A stretch of 14,738 nt of DNA from Brucellaceae bacterium (GCA_031253705.1 JAIRVW010000085.1:1-14738); one strand, 5' to 3'. Positions 6,539-14,174 are shown, numbered from the stretch's first letter. The notes: a model not told the origin generated them from the letters alone. Program-made: numbers and translations.

Positions 6539-8383
6539 TTACTCAGGCACGTGTCTCACCGCACCTTTAGCGGCGCTGGTGGCCATGGCTGCATAGGCAC
6601 GCAGTGCTGTGGTGACTTTGCGCTTGCGCACTTCTGTCGGTTTCCATGCGGCAATGCCTTTGGCTTCCATCTCTGCGCTGCGTTTTACTAGCACAACATC
6701 ATCAACAGCCAGATGGATTTTGCGGTTCGGAATGTCGATCTCGATCAGATCGCCTTCCTCAACCAGACCGATCAGACCGCCTTCAGCTGCTTCCGGAGAA
6801 ACGTGACCGATGGAGAGACCGGAGGAGCCGCCGGAGAAACGGCCGTCTGTGATCAGCGCACAGGCTTTGCCCAGACCCTTCGACTTCAGATAGCTGGTCG
6901 GATAGAGCATTTCCTGCATACCCGGACCGCCGCGCGGGCCTTCATAGCGGATCAGAACAATATCGCCTTCTTTGATCTTGCCGTTGAGAATGCCGAGAAC
7001 CGCACTGTCCTGACTTTCAAAAATACGCGCAGGACCGGAGAAGGTCAGGATGCTGTCATCCACACCGGCGGTTTTAACGATACAACCGTCTTCTGCCAGA
7101 TTGCCGTACAACACGGCCAGACCGCCGTCTTGTGAGAAGGCATGTTCCTTGGTGCGGATAACGCCGTTTTCACGGTCGCTGTCTGTGCTGTCAAAATAAC
7201 GGTTCTGGCTGAAAGCGACCTGTGTCGGAACGCCGCCCGGTGCAGCGCGGAAGAACTCATCCACGCTTGCATCTGATGTGCGTTTGATATCCCATTTCTC
7301 CAGCGCATTTTTCAATGTACCGGAATGGATGGAGCCGACATTGGTATTGAGCAGACCTGCACGGTCAAGCTCCCCGAGAATACCCATAATACCACCGGCG
7401 CGATGCACGTCTTCCATGTGAACATTCGGCACAGCAGGTGCGACTTTACACAGAACCGGCACTTTGCGGGACAGACGGTCGATATCGGACATGGTGAAAT
7501 CCATTTCCGCTTCATGCGCTGCCGCCAGCAAATGCAGCACGGTATTGGTGGAGCCGCCCATGGCGATATCCAGTGTCATGGCATTTTCAAAGGCTGCAAA
7601 GCTGGCAATCGCGCGTGGCAATACGCTTTCGTCATTGCCTTCGTAATAGCGCTTGCAGAGATCAACAACCAGACGACCGGCTTCAAGGAACAGTTCCTTA
7701 CGTGCCGCATGGGTTGCCAGTGTCGAGCCGTTGCCCGGCAAAGACAGACCGAGCGCTTCGGTCAGGCAGTTCATCGAGTTGGCGGTGAACATACCGGAGC
7801 AGGAACCGCAGGTCGGGCAGGCGGAGCGTTCAATCGCGTCCACTTCTTCGTCGGTGTATTTGTCATCGGCGGCTGCAACCATGGCATCAACCAGATCGAG
7901 CTTCTTCTCTTTGTCGCCCCAGACAACTTTACCGGCTTCCATCGGGCCGCCGGAAACGAAGACAACAGGAATATTGAGGCGCAATGCGGCCATCAGCATA
8001 CCCGGTGTGATCTTGTCACAATTGGAAATGCACACCATTGCATCGGCGCAATGGGCGTTGACCATATATTCAACCGAGTCGGCGATGATTTCACGCGACG
8101 GCAGCGAATAGAGCATGCCGTCATGACCCATGGCGATACCGTCATCGACCGCAATGGTGTTGAATTCTTTTGCAACGCCGCCTGCTTTTTCAATTTCGCG
8201 GGCAACCATCTGGCCGAGATCTTTCAGATGCACGTGACCCGGCACAAACTGGGTAAAGGAATTGACTACGGCGATAATCGGCTTGCCGAAGTCACCGTCT
8301 TTCATGCCTGTGGCGCGCCAGAGGCCGCGCGCACCCGCCATATTGCGGCCGTGGGTGGAAGTTCTTGAGCGATAGGCTGGCAT
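6539..8383 (-). CDS. ilvD: Dihydroxy-acid dehydratase IlvD
   Basis: Third common step of valine/isoleucine synthesis (and precursor of leucine and pantothenate): dehydrates 2,3-dihydroxy-acids to 2-oxo-acids. 614 residues, full length for the E. coli-type enzyme. Metal site and cluster residues are visible: Asp81 in [11 protein letters not shown], then Cys122, Asp123 and Lys124 in [10 protein letters not shown] (Lys124 is the residue carbamylated to bind Mg), and Cys195 in [19 protein letters not shown]. The C-terminal block [20 protein letters not shown] carries the catalytic serine. The third cluster cysteine of the oxygen-stable [2Fe-2S] class is replaced by Gly49 (FVPGH), so this enzyme belongs to the E. 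coli-like group. The start ATG has AAGGGAA upstream. Transcribed in the same direction as the RAM-domain gene behind it, but separated from it by a terminator. Confidence 0.97.
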   Translation of the reverse strand: MPAYRSRTSTHGRNMAGARGLWRATGMKDGDFGKPIIAVVNSFTQFVPGHVHLKDLGQMVAREIEKAGGVAKEFNTIAVDDGIAMGHDGMLYSLPSREIIADSVEYMVNAHCADAMVCISNCDKITPGMLMAALRLNIPVVFVSGGPMEAGKVVWGDKEKKLDLVDAMVAAADDKYTDEEVDAIERSACPTCGSCSGMFTANSMNCLTEALGLSLPGNGSTLATHAARKELFLEAGRLVVDLCKRYYEGNDESVLPRAIASFAAFENAMTLDIAMGGSTNTVLHLLAAAHEAEMDFTMSDIDRLSRKVPVLCKVAPAVPNVHMEDVHRAGGIMGILGELDRAGLLNTNVGSIHSGTLKNALEKWDIKRTSDASVDEFFRAAPGGVPTQVAFSQNRYFDSTDSDRENGVIRTKEHAFSQDGGLAVLYGNLAEDGCIVKTAGVDDSILTFSGPARIFESQDSAVLGILNGKIKEGDIVLIRYEGPRGGPGMQEMLYPTSYLKSKGLGKACALITDGRFSGGSSGLSIGHVSPEAAEGGLIGLVEEGDLIEIDIPNRKIHLAVDDVVLVKRSAEMEAKGIAAWKPTEVRKRKVTTALRAYAAMATSAAKGAVRHVPE

Positions 8384-8425
8384 GATCTTATTCCCTTATG
8401 CATTACAGCGCTGCGAAACTCCTGT

Positions 8426-8443
8426 TTGCAGAAGTTGCAGAAA
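8426..8443. repeat. Tandem 9-bp direct repeat in the ilvD upstream region
   Basis: TTGCAGAAG followed directly by TTGCAGAAA (8 of 9 identical), with a further TGCAG starting at 8444, giving three TGCAG words at about one helical turn less one base. It lies about 43 bases upstream of the ilvD start. Could be a regulator site or part of the untranslated leader. Confidence 0.4.
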
Positions 8444-8506
8444 TGCAGTGTTATCTTTTCAGATATGTCTTACAGTACCCGTGCGTACGGTGCAAAGTAC
8501 AAATTG

Positions 8507-8537
8507 CCTCACATGCGAAAATTCTTCGTGTGTGAGG
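8507..8537. promoter_or_regulatory. 31-nt palindrome/hairpin between the RAM-domain gene and ilvD
   Basis: CCTCACATGCGAA (8507-8519), five bases AATTC, then TTCGTGTGTGAGG (8525-8537). On the DNA level 11 of 13 positions are complementary. In plus-sense RNA the two mismatches become G-U wobbles, giving 13 continuous pairs. It lies about 125 bases upstream of ilvD and next to the terminator of the preceding gene, so it fits an operator for ilvD or a leader structure. It is not followed by a T run, so it is not a terminator itself. Confidence 0.55.
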
Positions 8538-8539
8538 GT

Positions 8540-8580
8540 TTAAAATAAAAAAGCATTGCCTGCTTTGGTGCGGGCAATGC
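8540..8580 (-). terminator. Intrinsic terminator of the RAM-domain gene
   Basis: On the minus strand GCATTGCC (complement of 8573-8580) pairs with GGCAATGC (complement of 8553-8560) across a 12-base loop and is followed by TTTTTTATTTT. It lies 35 bases past the stop of the Lrp/AsnC-domain gene and before the ilvD control region, so ilvD must have its own promoter. Confidence 0.88.
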
Positions 8581-8615
8581 TCTGTTTTTCGTATTATCGG
8601 GTTTGGCCGCCGGAC

Positions 8616-8852
8616 TCAGAAAGCCTTGAAGGTCATGGTGGTCAGCGAACGGACAATATACGGAATATTCAGTACATTATCGTTGATGAATTTGCCGATA
8701 TCATCATGCTCATGAATATAAATCTTCGCGAGAAGATCATATTCACCGCTGGTGGAATAAAGCTCTGAAGCAATTTCGCGCTCATAGATTGCTTTGGCAA
8801 CGTCATAGGTTTTGCCGGGGCTGCATTGAATCTGCAGGAATACTGGTTTCAT
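8616..8852 (-). CDS. Stand-alone Lrp/AsnC ligand-binding (RAM) domain protein
   Basis: 78 residues starting MKPVFLQIQCSPGKTYDVAK and matching only the C-terminal alpha-beta sensing domain of Lrp/AsnC regulators (AsnC_trans_reg). Recognisable features are the first beta strand (PVFLQIQC), a helix after PGKTYDVAKAI, the turn STSGEYDLLAKIYI that corresponds to the G.D ligand and oligomer region, and IPYIVRSLTTMTF as the last strand. The N-terminal helix-turn-helix is absent, so it cannot bind DNA by the usual route. Such proteins form dimers or larger rings and bind amino acids, and may modulate full-length Lrp proteins. AGGA lies about 10 bases before the ATG. A poor -35 but good -10 (TATGAT, complement of 8880-8885) lies upstream. 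Its position next to ilvD suggests, but does not prove, a branched-chain amino acid link. Confidence 0.9.
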   Translation of the reverse strand: MKPVFLQIQCSPGKTYDVAKAIYEREIASELYSTSGEYDLLAKIYIHEHDDIGKFINDNVLNIPYIVRSLTTMTFKAF

Positions 8853-8879
8853 CTCACATCTTTCCTGTAAGAGAACGGA

Positions 8880-8885
8880 ATCATA
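8880..8885 (-). promoter_or_regulatory. Candidate -10 element for the RAM-domain gene
   Basis: On the minus strand TATGAT matches five of six bases of the sigma-70 -10 consensus and lies about 27 bases before the start codon. At a 17-base spacing the -35 would be TCTTTT, a poor match that overlaps the edge of the 8907-8940 inverted repeat. Suggestive only. Confidence 0.3.
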
Positions 8886-8906
8886 TAAAATTCATAACAG
8901 GCAAAA

Positions 8907-8940
8907 GAGACTGCCGTTTGGCGGCACAAATAGCAGTCTC
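8907..8940. repeat. Inverted repeat with nested alternative hairpin
   Basis: GAGACTGC (8907-8914) and GCAGTCTC (8933-8940) form an 8-bp perfect stem. Inside, TGCCG (8912-8916) can instead pair with CGGCA (8922-8926), sharing TGC with the outer stem, so the two folds compete. On the minus strand the outer hairpin is followed by TTTTGCC. It may be a second weak terminator after pliC, or an element of the RAM-domain gene promoter. Confidence 0.5.
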
Positions 8941-8993
8941 CGGCACATTTCGCAATGAAATGACCGTATTAAAACCGGAGATAATAAGCTTTC

Positions 8994-9031
8994 AAAAAGA
9001 ACAGGCAGCGTATCGGATGAAACGCTGCCTG
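8994..9031 (-). terminator. Intrinsic terminator of pliC
   Basis: A perfect 10-bp stem: CAGGCAGCGT (9002-9011) with ACGCTGCCTG (9022-9031), loop of 10 bases. On the minus strand it is followed by TTCTTTTTG. It lies 31 bases past the stop of the lysozyme inhibitor gene. Confidence 0.9.
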
Positions 9032-9061
9032 CTCAGTTGTTAAGCCATTATGCACGGCAGT

Positions 9062-9451
9062 TTATTCGGCTGCTTTATCTGTGCTCCCACAGTTTTCCAG
9101 TATAGTCTGTTCTTTGGCGCTGTCGTCTGCTTCCAGAAAAGTCAGGGTGCCTTCATCGCCTTTGGTAAACCAGCGATAGCTGTCCTGTTCATCAATTGCG
9201 ATATAGAGCGCGCCGGAGCCGCTCGGAGCCAGACGCATTGGCACCAGCTTGCCTTCTACGGAGAGAACCGCGGCGGAATCATCATTCTTCAGGCCGTTAA
9301 TGTAGACAACATCCAGTCCGACATTGCGCTGGCAGAGATAAGACACTTTGGTGAGCGGCTGCATCGCATCAGCTTCCTGCGCATTGGCGCTGCCTGCAAA
9401 ACCGGCAAGCAGCAGAGTGGCGGCGCATGTGGAGAGGGCTGTTTTCAACAT
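9062..9451 (-). CDS. pliC: Periplasmic c-type lysozyme inhibitor, MliC/PliC family
   Basis: 129-residue exported protein that blocks c-type lysozyme by inserting a loop into its active site; a periplasmic defence of peptidoglycan against host or predator lysozyme. The signal peptide (1-24) ends SANA before QEAD. There is no lipobox cysteine, so it is the periplasmic PliC rather than the lipoprotein MliC form. The family signature is visible: VSYLCQRN (Cys40), Y50 in DVVYIN, the SGSGALY loop (77-83, consensus SASGARY) and WFTKGDEGTL (94-103). Ser79 and Lys97 correspond to the lysozyme-contacting Ser89 and Lys103 of E. coli MliC. Cys40 and Cys121 can form the conserved disulfide. The start has AAGGA seven bases upstream. 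Brucella PliC is a characterised member, which fits the inferred lineage. Confidence 0.88.
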   Translation of the reverse strand: MLKTALSTCAATLLLAGFAGSANAQEADAMQPLTKVSYLCQRNVGLDVVYINGLKNDDSAAVLSVEGKLVPMRLAPSGSGALYIAIDEQDSYRWFTKGDEGTLTFLEADDSAKEQTILENCGSTDKAAE

Positions 9452-9574
9452 CAGTTTATCCTTTTGTTTTTAGCGCATATACTGTGCCGGATACCGGCTG
9501 ATATGCAGACATCAGATTCTGTCTGTTTGTGTAATTAGGACAGTTGTTTTGATCGTCCAATAAAAAACGTATTA

Positions 9575-9598
9575 GGCATAAATAAGATAGTTTATGCC
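9575..9598. promoter_or_regulatory. Perfect 8-8-8 inverted repeat between pliC and the lipoprotein gene
   Basis: GGCATAAA (9575-9582), eight bases TAAGATAG, TTTATGCC (9591-9598). The 16-base centre-to-centre distance of the half sites resembles the binding site of a dimeric regulator. It lies in the divergent control region, about 124 bases before pliC and about 90 before the lipoprotein start used here. No known regulator motif is recognised. Confidence 0.5.
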
Positions 9599-9686
9599 AT
9601 GATGCTGAAGCTGAATAATGGACTGTGATAAAAAAGGGATATGGTTTCGCGTGATAAAAGCCGGTTTGTCTGTTCGTTCTTTCCTG

Positions 9687-10082
9687 ATGCAACGACGCAC
9701 TTGTCTGAGTGCGCTGGCGATGGTGACATTTCTCGCCGGTTGTGCAGGTGTCAATTATGTGCAGGCGAAATATCAGGGGCTGCCTTCTGTTGAATTCGTC
9801 GGCCAGAGCGGGGTCAATTATCGTATTGTCGATAATCAGGCGGAGAACCGTTTGCTGATCGGCCCCGGCCTTGCAGGCACTGCGACACAGAATTTCGTCA
9901 AAGGTTTTTCCACCGGCACGGGACTGGGTGTCACGCCGCCGGTTGTGTTCCGCGATGTGGCGGAAGAATATCTGAAGTCGACCGGCAAACGCTGTGAAAC
10001 CCGCGACGTAACACTGGTCGTCGATCCTTATTATGAAGTGCGCTACAAATGCAGTCTGCGTAGTCCCCGTATGGCTTTTTAA
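9687..10082 (+). CDS. Small lipoprotein of unknown function
   Basis: 131 residues if started at ATG 9687, giving a textbook lipoprotein signal: MQRRTCLSALAMVTFLAGC with lipobox LAGC, lipidation at Cys19. The same frame is open from ATG 9618 (23 more residues), but that would put a 23-residue charged stretch before the signal; neither start has a strong ribosome binding site. After lipidation the protein is predicted to sit in the outer or inner membrane facing the periplasm. The mature part has two Cys late in the chain (CETRD and YKCSL) that may form a disulfide, plus a Gly-rich middle (GPGLAGTATQNFVKGFSTG). I do not recognise the family. It is divergent from pliC, so the two may share the inverted repeat at 9575-9598, and both act in the envelope. 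Confidence 0.75.
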   Translation: MQRRTCLSALAMVTFLAGCAGVNYVQAKYQGLPSVEFVGQSGVNYRIVDNQAENRLLIGPGLAGTATQNFVKGFSTGTGLGVTPPVVFRDVAEEYLKSTGKRCETRDVTLVVDPYYEVRYKCSLRSPRMAF

Positions 10083-10104
10083 AAGGGCGTCTTCATAGTT
10101 GCCT

Positions 10105-10133
10105 TTGGCAAAGGTGAATTTTTATTTTACAAT
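10105..10133 (+). promoter_or_regulatory. Sigma-70-type promoter of the sulfate import operon
   Basis: TTGGCA (10105-10110) and TACAAT (10128-10133) are separated by exactly 17 bases, each one mismatch from consensus. The predicted start of transcription near 10140 leaves a leader of about 105 bases before sbp. This is the best promoter-like sequence I found in the window; it is a by-eye match only. Confidence 0.6.
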
Positions 10134-10136
10134 ATG

Positions 10137-10170
10137 TCCGCCTGCGGAAGATTATTTCCGTGAGGGCGGA
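10137..10170 (+). promoter_or_regulatory. Nested inverted repeat at the predicted transcription start of sbp
   Basis: Outer arms TCCGCC (10137-10142) and GGCGGA (10165-10170) enclose inner arms CGGAA (10145-10149) and TTCCG (10156-10160), with short unpaired bases between. It starts four bases after the -10, so as DNA it could be an operator covering the start point. As RNA only part of the outer arm would be transcribed. No match to a riboswitch I can name. Confidence 0.45.
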
Positions 10171-10245
10171 GTATTGAGGTTCTTGTAGCATCCTTCTCCG
10201 TTCCGGCTCTGTTAGTTTGTTGGTGAACATGAAACGGAGGCCCTA

Positions 10246-11286
10246 ATGATACAGATGCGAAATAGCTTTTCCGCCTTTGCTGCGCTGGTGGTTGTATCAG
10301 CGGTTTCTATATCCGTGCAGGGGCCAAATCAGGCATATGCTGATCAGACCCTGCTGAATGTTTCCTACGACCCGACGCGGGAGCTCTATAAAGATTATAA
10401 CGACGCTTTTGCAAAGCACTGGAAGGCTGAAACCGGTGAGACGGTTACATTGCGTTCCTCTCATGGCGGCTCCGGTGCGCAGGCACGTTCTGTGATTGAC
10501 GGCATTCCTGCCGATGTTGTGACCTTGGCGCTGCAGAGCGATATTGATGCCATTGTTGAAAAGACCGGCAAGATCAATGCTGACTGGCGGCAAAAATTTC
10601 CGAATAATTCTGCGCCCTATACCTCCACAATTGTCTTTCTGACCCGCAAGGGTAATCCGAAGGGCATTCAGAACTGGGGCGATCTGATCAAGGACGGGGT
10701 GGAGGTGATTACACCGAACCCCAAAACCTCCGGCGGTGCGCGCTGGAATTATCTGGCGGCATGGGGCTGGGCTTATAACGAATTCGGCGGCGATGAAGCC
10801 AAGGTCAAAGCCTATATGACCGACCTTTTTACCCATGTGCCGGTGCTGGATACCGGTGCACGCGGCGCGACCACCAGTTTTGTACAACGCCAGCTGGGGG
10901 ATGTGCTGCTGGCTTGGGAAAATGAAGCCTATCTGTCAGTGGCGGAATTCGGGCCGGATGCCTTTGATATTGTTGTGCCGCCGCAATCCATTCTGGCAGA
11001 GCCGCCGGTGGCTGTGGTTGACAAGAATGTCGATGCCAAAGGCACCCGCAAACTGGCAGAAGCCTATCTGACCTATCTCTATTCTGAGGAGGGGCAGACA
11101 ATCGCGGCTAAACACTTCTACCGCCCTTCAAAGCCGGAGCTGGTGCCGGAGGCTGACCGCAGCTGGCTGAAAGAGGTGAAACTCCTCACCATTGATGATC
11201 CGCTGTTTGGCGGTTGGGCAAAGGCACAGCCAGCCCATTTCGGCGATGGCGGTACATTCGATCAGATTTATAAACCGTCCAAATAG
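10246..11286 (+). CDS. sbp: Periplasmic sulfate-binding protein of the sulfate ABC importer
   Basis: Binds sulfate (or thiosulfate) in the periplasm and delivers it to CysTW. Of 346 residues, 1-32 are a signal peptide ending AYA before DQTLLN. The mature start LLNVSYDPTRELYKDYN is typical of the Sbp/CysP family. Sulfate-contacting blocks are visible: SHGGSGAQARSVIDG (72-86), ADVVTLAL (89-96) and NPKTSGGARWNY (158-169). The C-terminal block has LLTIDDPLFGGW and ends GGTFDQIYK. The start ATG 10246 has GGAGG five bases upstream; the ATG at 10255 is too far from it. First gene of sbp-cysT-cysW-cysA, with 11 bases to cysT. Sbp and CysP are hard to tell apart by eye; I prefer Sbp. Confidence 0.93.
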   Translation: MIQMRNSFSAFAALVVVSAVSISVQGPNQAYADQTLLNVSYDPTRELYKDYNDAFAKHWKAETGETVTLRSSHGGSGAQARSVIDGIPADVVTLALQSDIDAIVEKTGKINADWRQKFPNNSAPYTSTIVFLTRKGNPKGIQNWGDLIKDGVEVITPNPKTSGGARWNYLAAWGWAYNEFGGDEAKVKAYMTDLFTHVPVLDTGARGATTSFVQRQLGDVLLAWENEAYLSVAEFGPDAFDIVVPPQSILAEPPVAVVDKNVDAKGTRKLAEAYLTYLYSEEGQTIAAKHFYRPSKPELVPEADRSWLKEVKLLTIDDPLFGGWAKAQPAHFGDGGTFDQIYKPSK

Positions 11287-11297
11287 TCCTGTTTTTC

Positions 11298-12227
11298 ATG
11301 GTAGCGCCTATGACACAACCATCAGCAGGAAATAACAGTCAGACAAAGCAATCTCTGCCGGTCAGGAACCGGCAGAACAAACAGTCATTCTTTGCGGCAT
11401 GGCGCAAACCCAGTATTTTACCGGGTTTCGGCCTGACGCTGGGCTTCAGCGTGGCCTATCTGTCGCTGCTGATTCTGATCCCTCTGATGGTGCTGATGCT
11501 GCATGCGGTGGGCGTGGGGCCTGCACGGTTCTGGCAGCTGGCGACCGATCCGCGACTGGTCAGCGCCTTACAGGTCAGCTTTTTCAGCGCGATTTTGGCC
11601 GCGCTGATCAATGTGGTCTTTGGTGGTATCGTTGCATGGGTTCTGGTGCGCTATCGCTTTCCGGGCAGGCGTCTGGTTGATGCAATGGTGGATTTGCCCT
11701 TTGCTTTGCCCACCGCCGTTGCCGGTATTGCGCTGACTGCGCTCTATGCGCCGAGAGGCTGGATCGGCGCATGGCTGATGCCGCTGGATATCCGTATTGC
11801 TTTCACGCAGGCCGGTATTGTGGTGGCACTTGTCTTTATCGGCCTGCCTTTTGTGGTGCGCACCATTCAGCCGGTGATTGAGGAAATCAGCCGTGAGCAG
11901 GAAGAGGCGGCGGCAACGCTGGGTGCCAGTCGTTTCCAGGCCGTATTTCGTGTGCTGCTTCCGGGATTGCAACCGGCCATTCTGACCGGCTTTTCACTGG
12001 CCTTCGCCCGTGCGGTCGGGGAATATGGATCGGTGATTTTTATCGCCGGTAACCGGCCTTATTCGACCGAAATTGCGCCTTTGCTGATCTTCATCAAGCT
12101 GGAAGAATTCGACTATTCCGCAGCTACGGTGCTGGCCACCGTGATGATGCTGATTTCTTTTGTCATGTTGCTCATTGTCAATCTGATCCAGACACGGACA
12201 CGCAGGAGATATGGCTATGGCAGCTAG
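11298..12227 (+). CDS. cysT: Sulfate ABC importer, permease subunit CysT (CysU)
   Basis: One of the two inner-membrane channel subunits for sulfate uptake. The 309-residue protein has a long polar N-terminal stretch (about 1-43) and about six membrane segments. The EAA loop [21 protein letters not shown] (202-222) docks on CysA, and [12 protein letters not shown] (about 236-247) is typical of CysT. The start could be ATG 11298 or ATG 11310 (MTQPSAG), neither with a clear Shine-Dalgarno. It overlaps the cysW reading frame at its 3' end. CysT rather than CysW is inferred from gene order and the GEYGS signature. Confidence 0.93.
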   Translation: MVAPMTQPSAGNNSQTKQSLPVRNRQNKQSFFAAWRKPSILPGFGLTLGFSVAYLSLLILIPLMVLMLHAVGVGPARFWQLATDPRLVSALQVSFFSAILAALINVVFGGIVAWVLVRYRFPGRRLVDAMVDLPFALPTAVAGIALTALYAPRGWIGAWLMPLDIRIAFTQAGIVVALVFIGLPFVVRTIQPVIEEISREQEEAAATLGASRFQAVFRVLLPGLQPAILTGFSLAFARAVGEYGSVIFIAGNRPYSTEIAPLLIFIKLEEFDYSAATVLATVMMLISFVMLLIVNLIQTRTRRRYGYGS

Positions 12228-13098
12228 TGCCGGTAAATTATTCTCCCGTCGTCTGAAAGGGACTGACGGAGGCCATAACCGGTCTGCTGTGACTGAGACA
12301 CCGGCTGTCCGCTGGTTGCTGACAGCAACAGGTCTGGTGTTTATGGCACTGTTTATTGTGCTGCCGCTGATCGTGATTTTTGCACAAGCCTTCAGCAAAG
12401 GCACGGATGCCTATTGGGCGGCTTTAACGGATCCCGATGCGGTTTCGGCAATCCGCCTGACCTTATTGGTTGCCGCCATTGCGGTGCCGCTGAATATGGT
12501 CTTCGGCATCGCTGCCTCATGGGCCATTGCCAAATACGAATTTCGCGGCAAGACCTTTCTCATAACGCTGATTGATCTGCCGTTTTCGGTGTCTCCGGTG
12601 ATTTCCGGTTTGGTTTTTGTGTTGCTGTTCGGCGGCAACAGCCTGCTCGGCCCATGGCTGCAATCCTATAATATTCAAATTTTGTTTGCCGTGCCCGGCA
12701 TTGTGCTGGCGACTATCTTTGTGACTTTTCCTTTTGTTGCCCGCGAGCTGATCCCGTTGATGCAGGAACAGGGCACCGGTGATGAAGAGGCCGCTTTGTC
12801 ACTTGGGGCAAGCGGCTGGAAAACCTTTCTCTATGTCACTTTGCCGAATATTCGCTGGGGGCTGCTCTATGGTGTGTTGCTGTGTAATGCGCGCGCCATG
12901 GGAGAGTTTGGTGCGGTTGCCGTTGTCTCAGGGCGTATCCGTGGTCTGACCACGACCATGCCGCTGCATGTGGAGATGATGTATAGCGAGAATATCGTGG
13001 CGGCTTTTGCGGTGGCGTCGCTGCTTGCGGGACTGGCGCTGATCACACTTGTTTTGAAAACTGTACTTGAAATGCGCTTTGCGCATGACGGAGTTTAA
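12217..13098 (+). CDS. cysW: Sulfate ABC importer, permease subunit CysW
   Basis: Second channel subunit, forming a heterodimer with CysT. About 293 residues, with a soluble N-terminus (1-33) and about six membrane segments. The EAA loop is [20 protein letters not shown] (191-210), and the family stretch [19 protein letters not shown] follows. I prefer ATG 12217, because AGGAG (12204-12208) is eight bases upstream; the in-frame ATG 12211 would leave only two bases. The gene overlaps cysT by 11 bases, so translation is probably coupled. The gap to cysA is 41 bases. Confidence 0.93.
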   Translation: MAASAGKLFSRRLKGTDGGHNRSAVTETPAVRWLLTATGLVFMALFIVLPLIVIFAQAFSKGTDAYWAALTDPDAVSAIRLTLLVAAIAVPLNMVFGIAASWAIAKYEFRGKTFLITLIDLPFSVSPVISGLVFVLLFGGNSLLGPWLQSYNIQILFAVPGIVLATIFVTFPFVARELIPLMQEQGTGDEEAALSLGASGWKTFLYVTLPNIRWGLLYGVLLCNARAMGEFGAVAVVSGRIRGLTTTMPLHVEMMYSENIVAAFAVASLLAGLALITLVLKTVLEMRFAHDGV

Positions 13099-13139
13099 TT
13101 TGTAATACACTGGCATGAGGGTGCCTGAAAGGATTGAGA

Positions 13140-14174
13140 ATGGAAGTACGCGTTGTTGAGGTGCGCAAGGAGTTTGAGCAGTTTCCGGCGCTGCACAACG
13201 TTTCGCTTGATATTCATTCAGGCGAGCTGATTGCTTTGCTCGGCCCTTCCGGCTCGGGTAAGACGACATTATTACGGCTAATTGCAGGGTTAGAAAGCCC
13301 GACAGAAGGCACCGTCTATTTCGGCGATGAGGACGCCTCGCATAAAACCGTACAGGAACGCAATGTTGGTTTTGTATTTCAGCATTATGCTTTGTTCCGC
13401 CATATGACTTTGGCACAGAATGTCGGCTTCGGCCTGAAAGTACGCCCGCGTGCAACACGCCCGTCCAAGGCAGATATTCACAATCGCGCGGTGGAACTGC
13501 TCAATCTGGTGCAATTGCAGGGATTGGAAAACCGCTATCCGGCACAGCTTTCCGGTGGTCAGCGTCAGCGTGTGGCTTTGGCGCGCGCCATGGCGATTGA
13601 GCCGAATGTGTTGCTGCTGGATGAACCTTTCGGTGCACTGGATGCGCAGGTGCGTAAAGAACTGCGCAAATGGTTGCGAGAAATCCATGACAGCACCGGC
13701 CATACCACAGTCTTTGTGACCCATGATCAGGATGAAGCGCTGGAACTCGCCGACCGCGTGGTGGTGATGAGTCAGGGGCGCATTGAGCAGGTGGGGACGC
13801 CCGATCAGATTTATGACAATCCAAACTCGGCATTTGTCTATGGTTTTATCGGGGAATCCAGTCGTTTGAATGTACGCGTTGAACAGGGCGCACTCTGGCT
13901 GGCAGACCGTTCTCTGGGGCTAAAAATCGATCACGCAGACGGAGAGGCGGTCCTGTATTTCCGGCCGCATGATGTGGAACTGGTTGACGGATGCGGCGGC
14001 TGCGTTGCCGGTGTGGTGACTGCCACGCGCCGTGTCGGCGCCAAGCGACGGGTGGAGCTGGAAGTCGGCGGAAACCGTGAAATTGTCGAGATCGAAATTC
14101 CCGCCGAAAATGAAGCGGTCACGGGAAGCCGTCTGGCATTCCGACCGAAATACTGGCGGGTCTTCGCGTCTTAA
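13140..14174 (+). CDS. cysA: Sulfate/thiosulfate ABC importer, ATP-binding subunit CysA
   Basis: Energises the CysTW channel from the cytoplasm. Of 344 residues, the ABC domain is complete: Walker A GPSGSGKT (35-42), Q-loop FVFQHYALF (78-86, Gln81), signature LSGGQ (137-141), Walker B VLLLDEP (157-163) and switch His195 in [12 protein letters not shown]-terminal regulatory, TOBE-like domain (about 235-344) ends [11 protein letters not shown] choose ATG 13140, which has AAAGG about seven bases upstream and yields [15 protein letters not shown]; a TTG six bases earlier is less likely. Last gene of the operon, followed by a strong terminator. The [22 protein letters not shown] pattern fits the CysA family of the CUT/sulfate type. 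Confidence 0.95.
   Translation: MEVRVVEVRKEFEQFPALHNVSLDIHSGELIALLGPSGSGKTTLLRLIAGLESPTEGTVYFGDEDASHKTVQERNVGFVFQHYALFRHMTLAQNVGFGLKVRPRATRPSKADIHNRAVELLNLVQLQGLENRYPAQLSGGQRQRVALARAMAIEPNVLLLDEPFGALDAQVRKELRKWLREIHDSTGHTTVFVTHDQDEALELADRVVVMSQGRIEQVGTPDQIYDNPNSAFVYGFIGESSRLNVRVEQGALWLADRSLGLKIDHADGEAVLYFRPHDVELVDGCGGCVAGVVTATRRVGAKRRVELEVGGNREIVEIEIPAENEAVTGSRLAFRPKYWRVFAS

Noticed and set aside
7325..8368. 347-codon plus-strand ORF
   Set aside because: Fully antisense to ilvD, a strongly conserved enzyme; long shadow ORFs are common opposite GC-rich genes, and the translation is rich in His/Gln/Cys without any recognisable motif.
9050..9538. 162-codon plus-strand ORF
   Set aside because: Antisense to pliC, which has a signal peptide and family motifs; the plus frame also runs through the pliC promoter region.
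10102..10128. Possible terminator of the lipoprotein gene (CCTTT-GGC-AAAGG followed by ATTTTTATTTT)
   Set aside because: The stem is only five A/T-rich pairs and overlaps the -35 and spacer of the good sbp promoter; it may contribute but cannot be called.
10230..10247. Five-codon ORF (MKRRP) overlapping the sbp start as TAATG
   Set aside because: It contains the sbp Shine-Dalgarno itself, has none of its own, and is short enough to be chance; mentioned only as part of the sbp leader.
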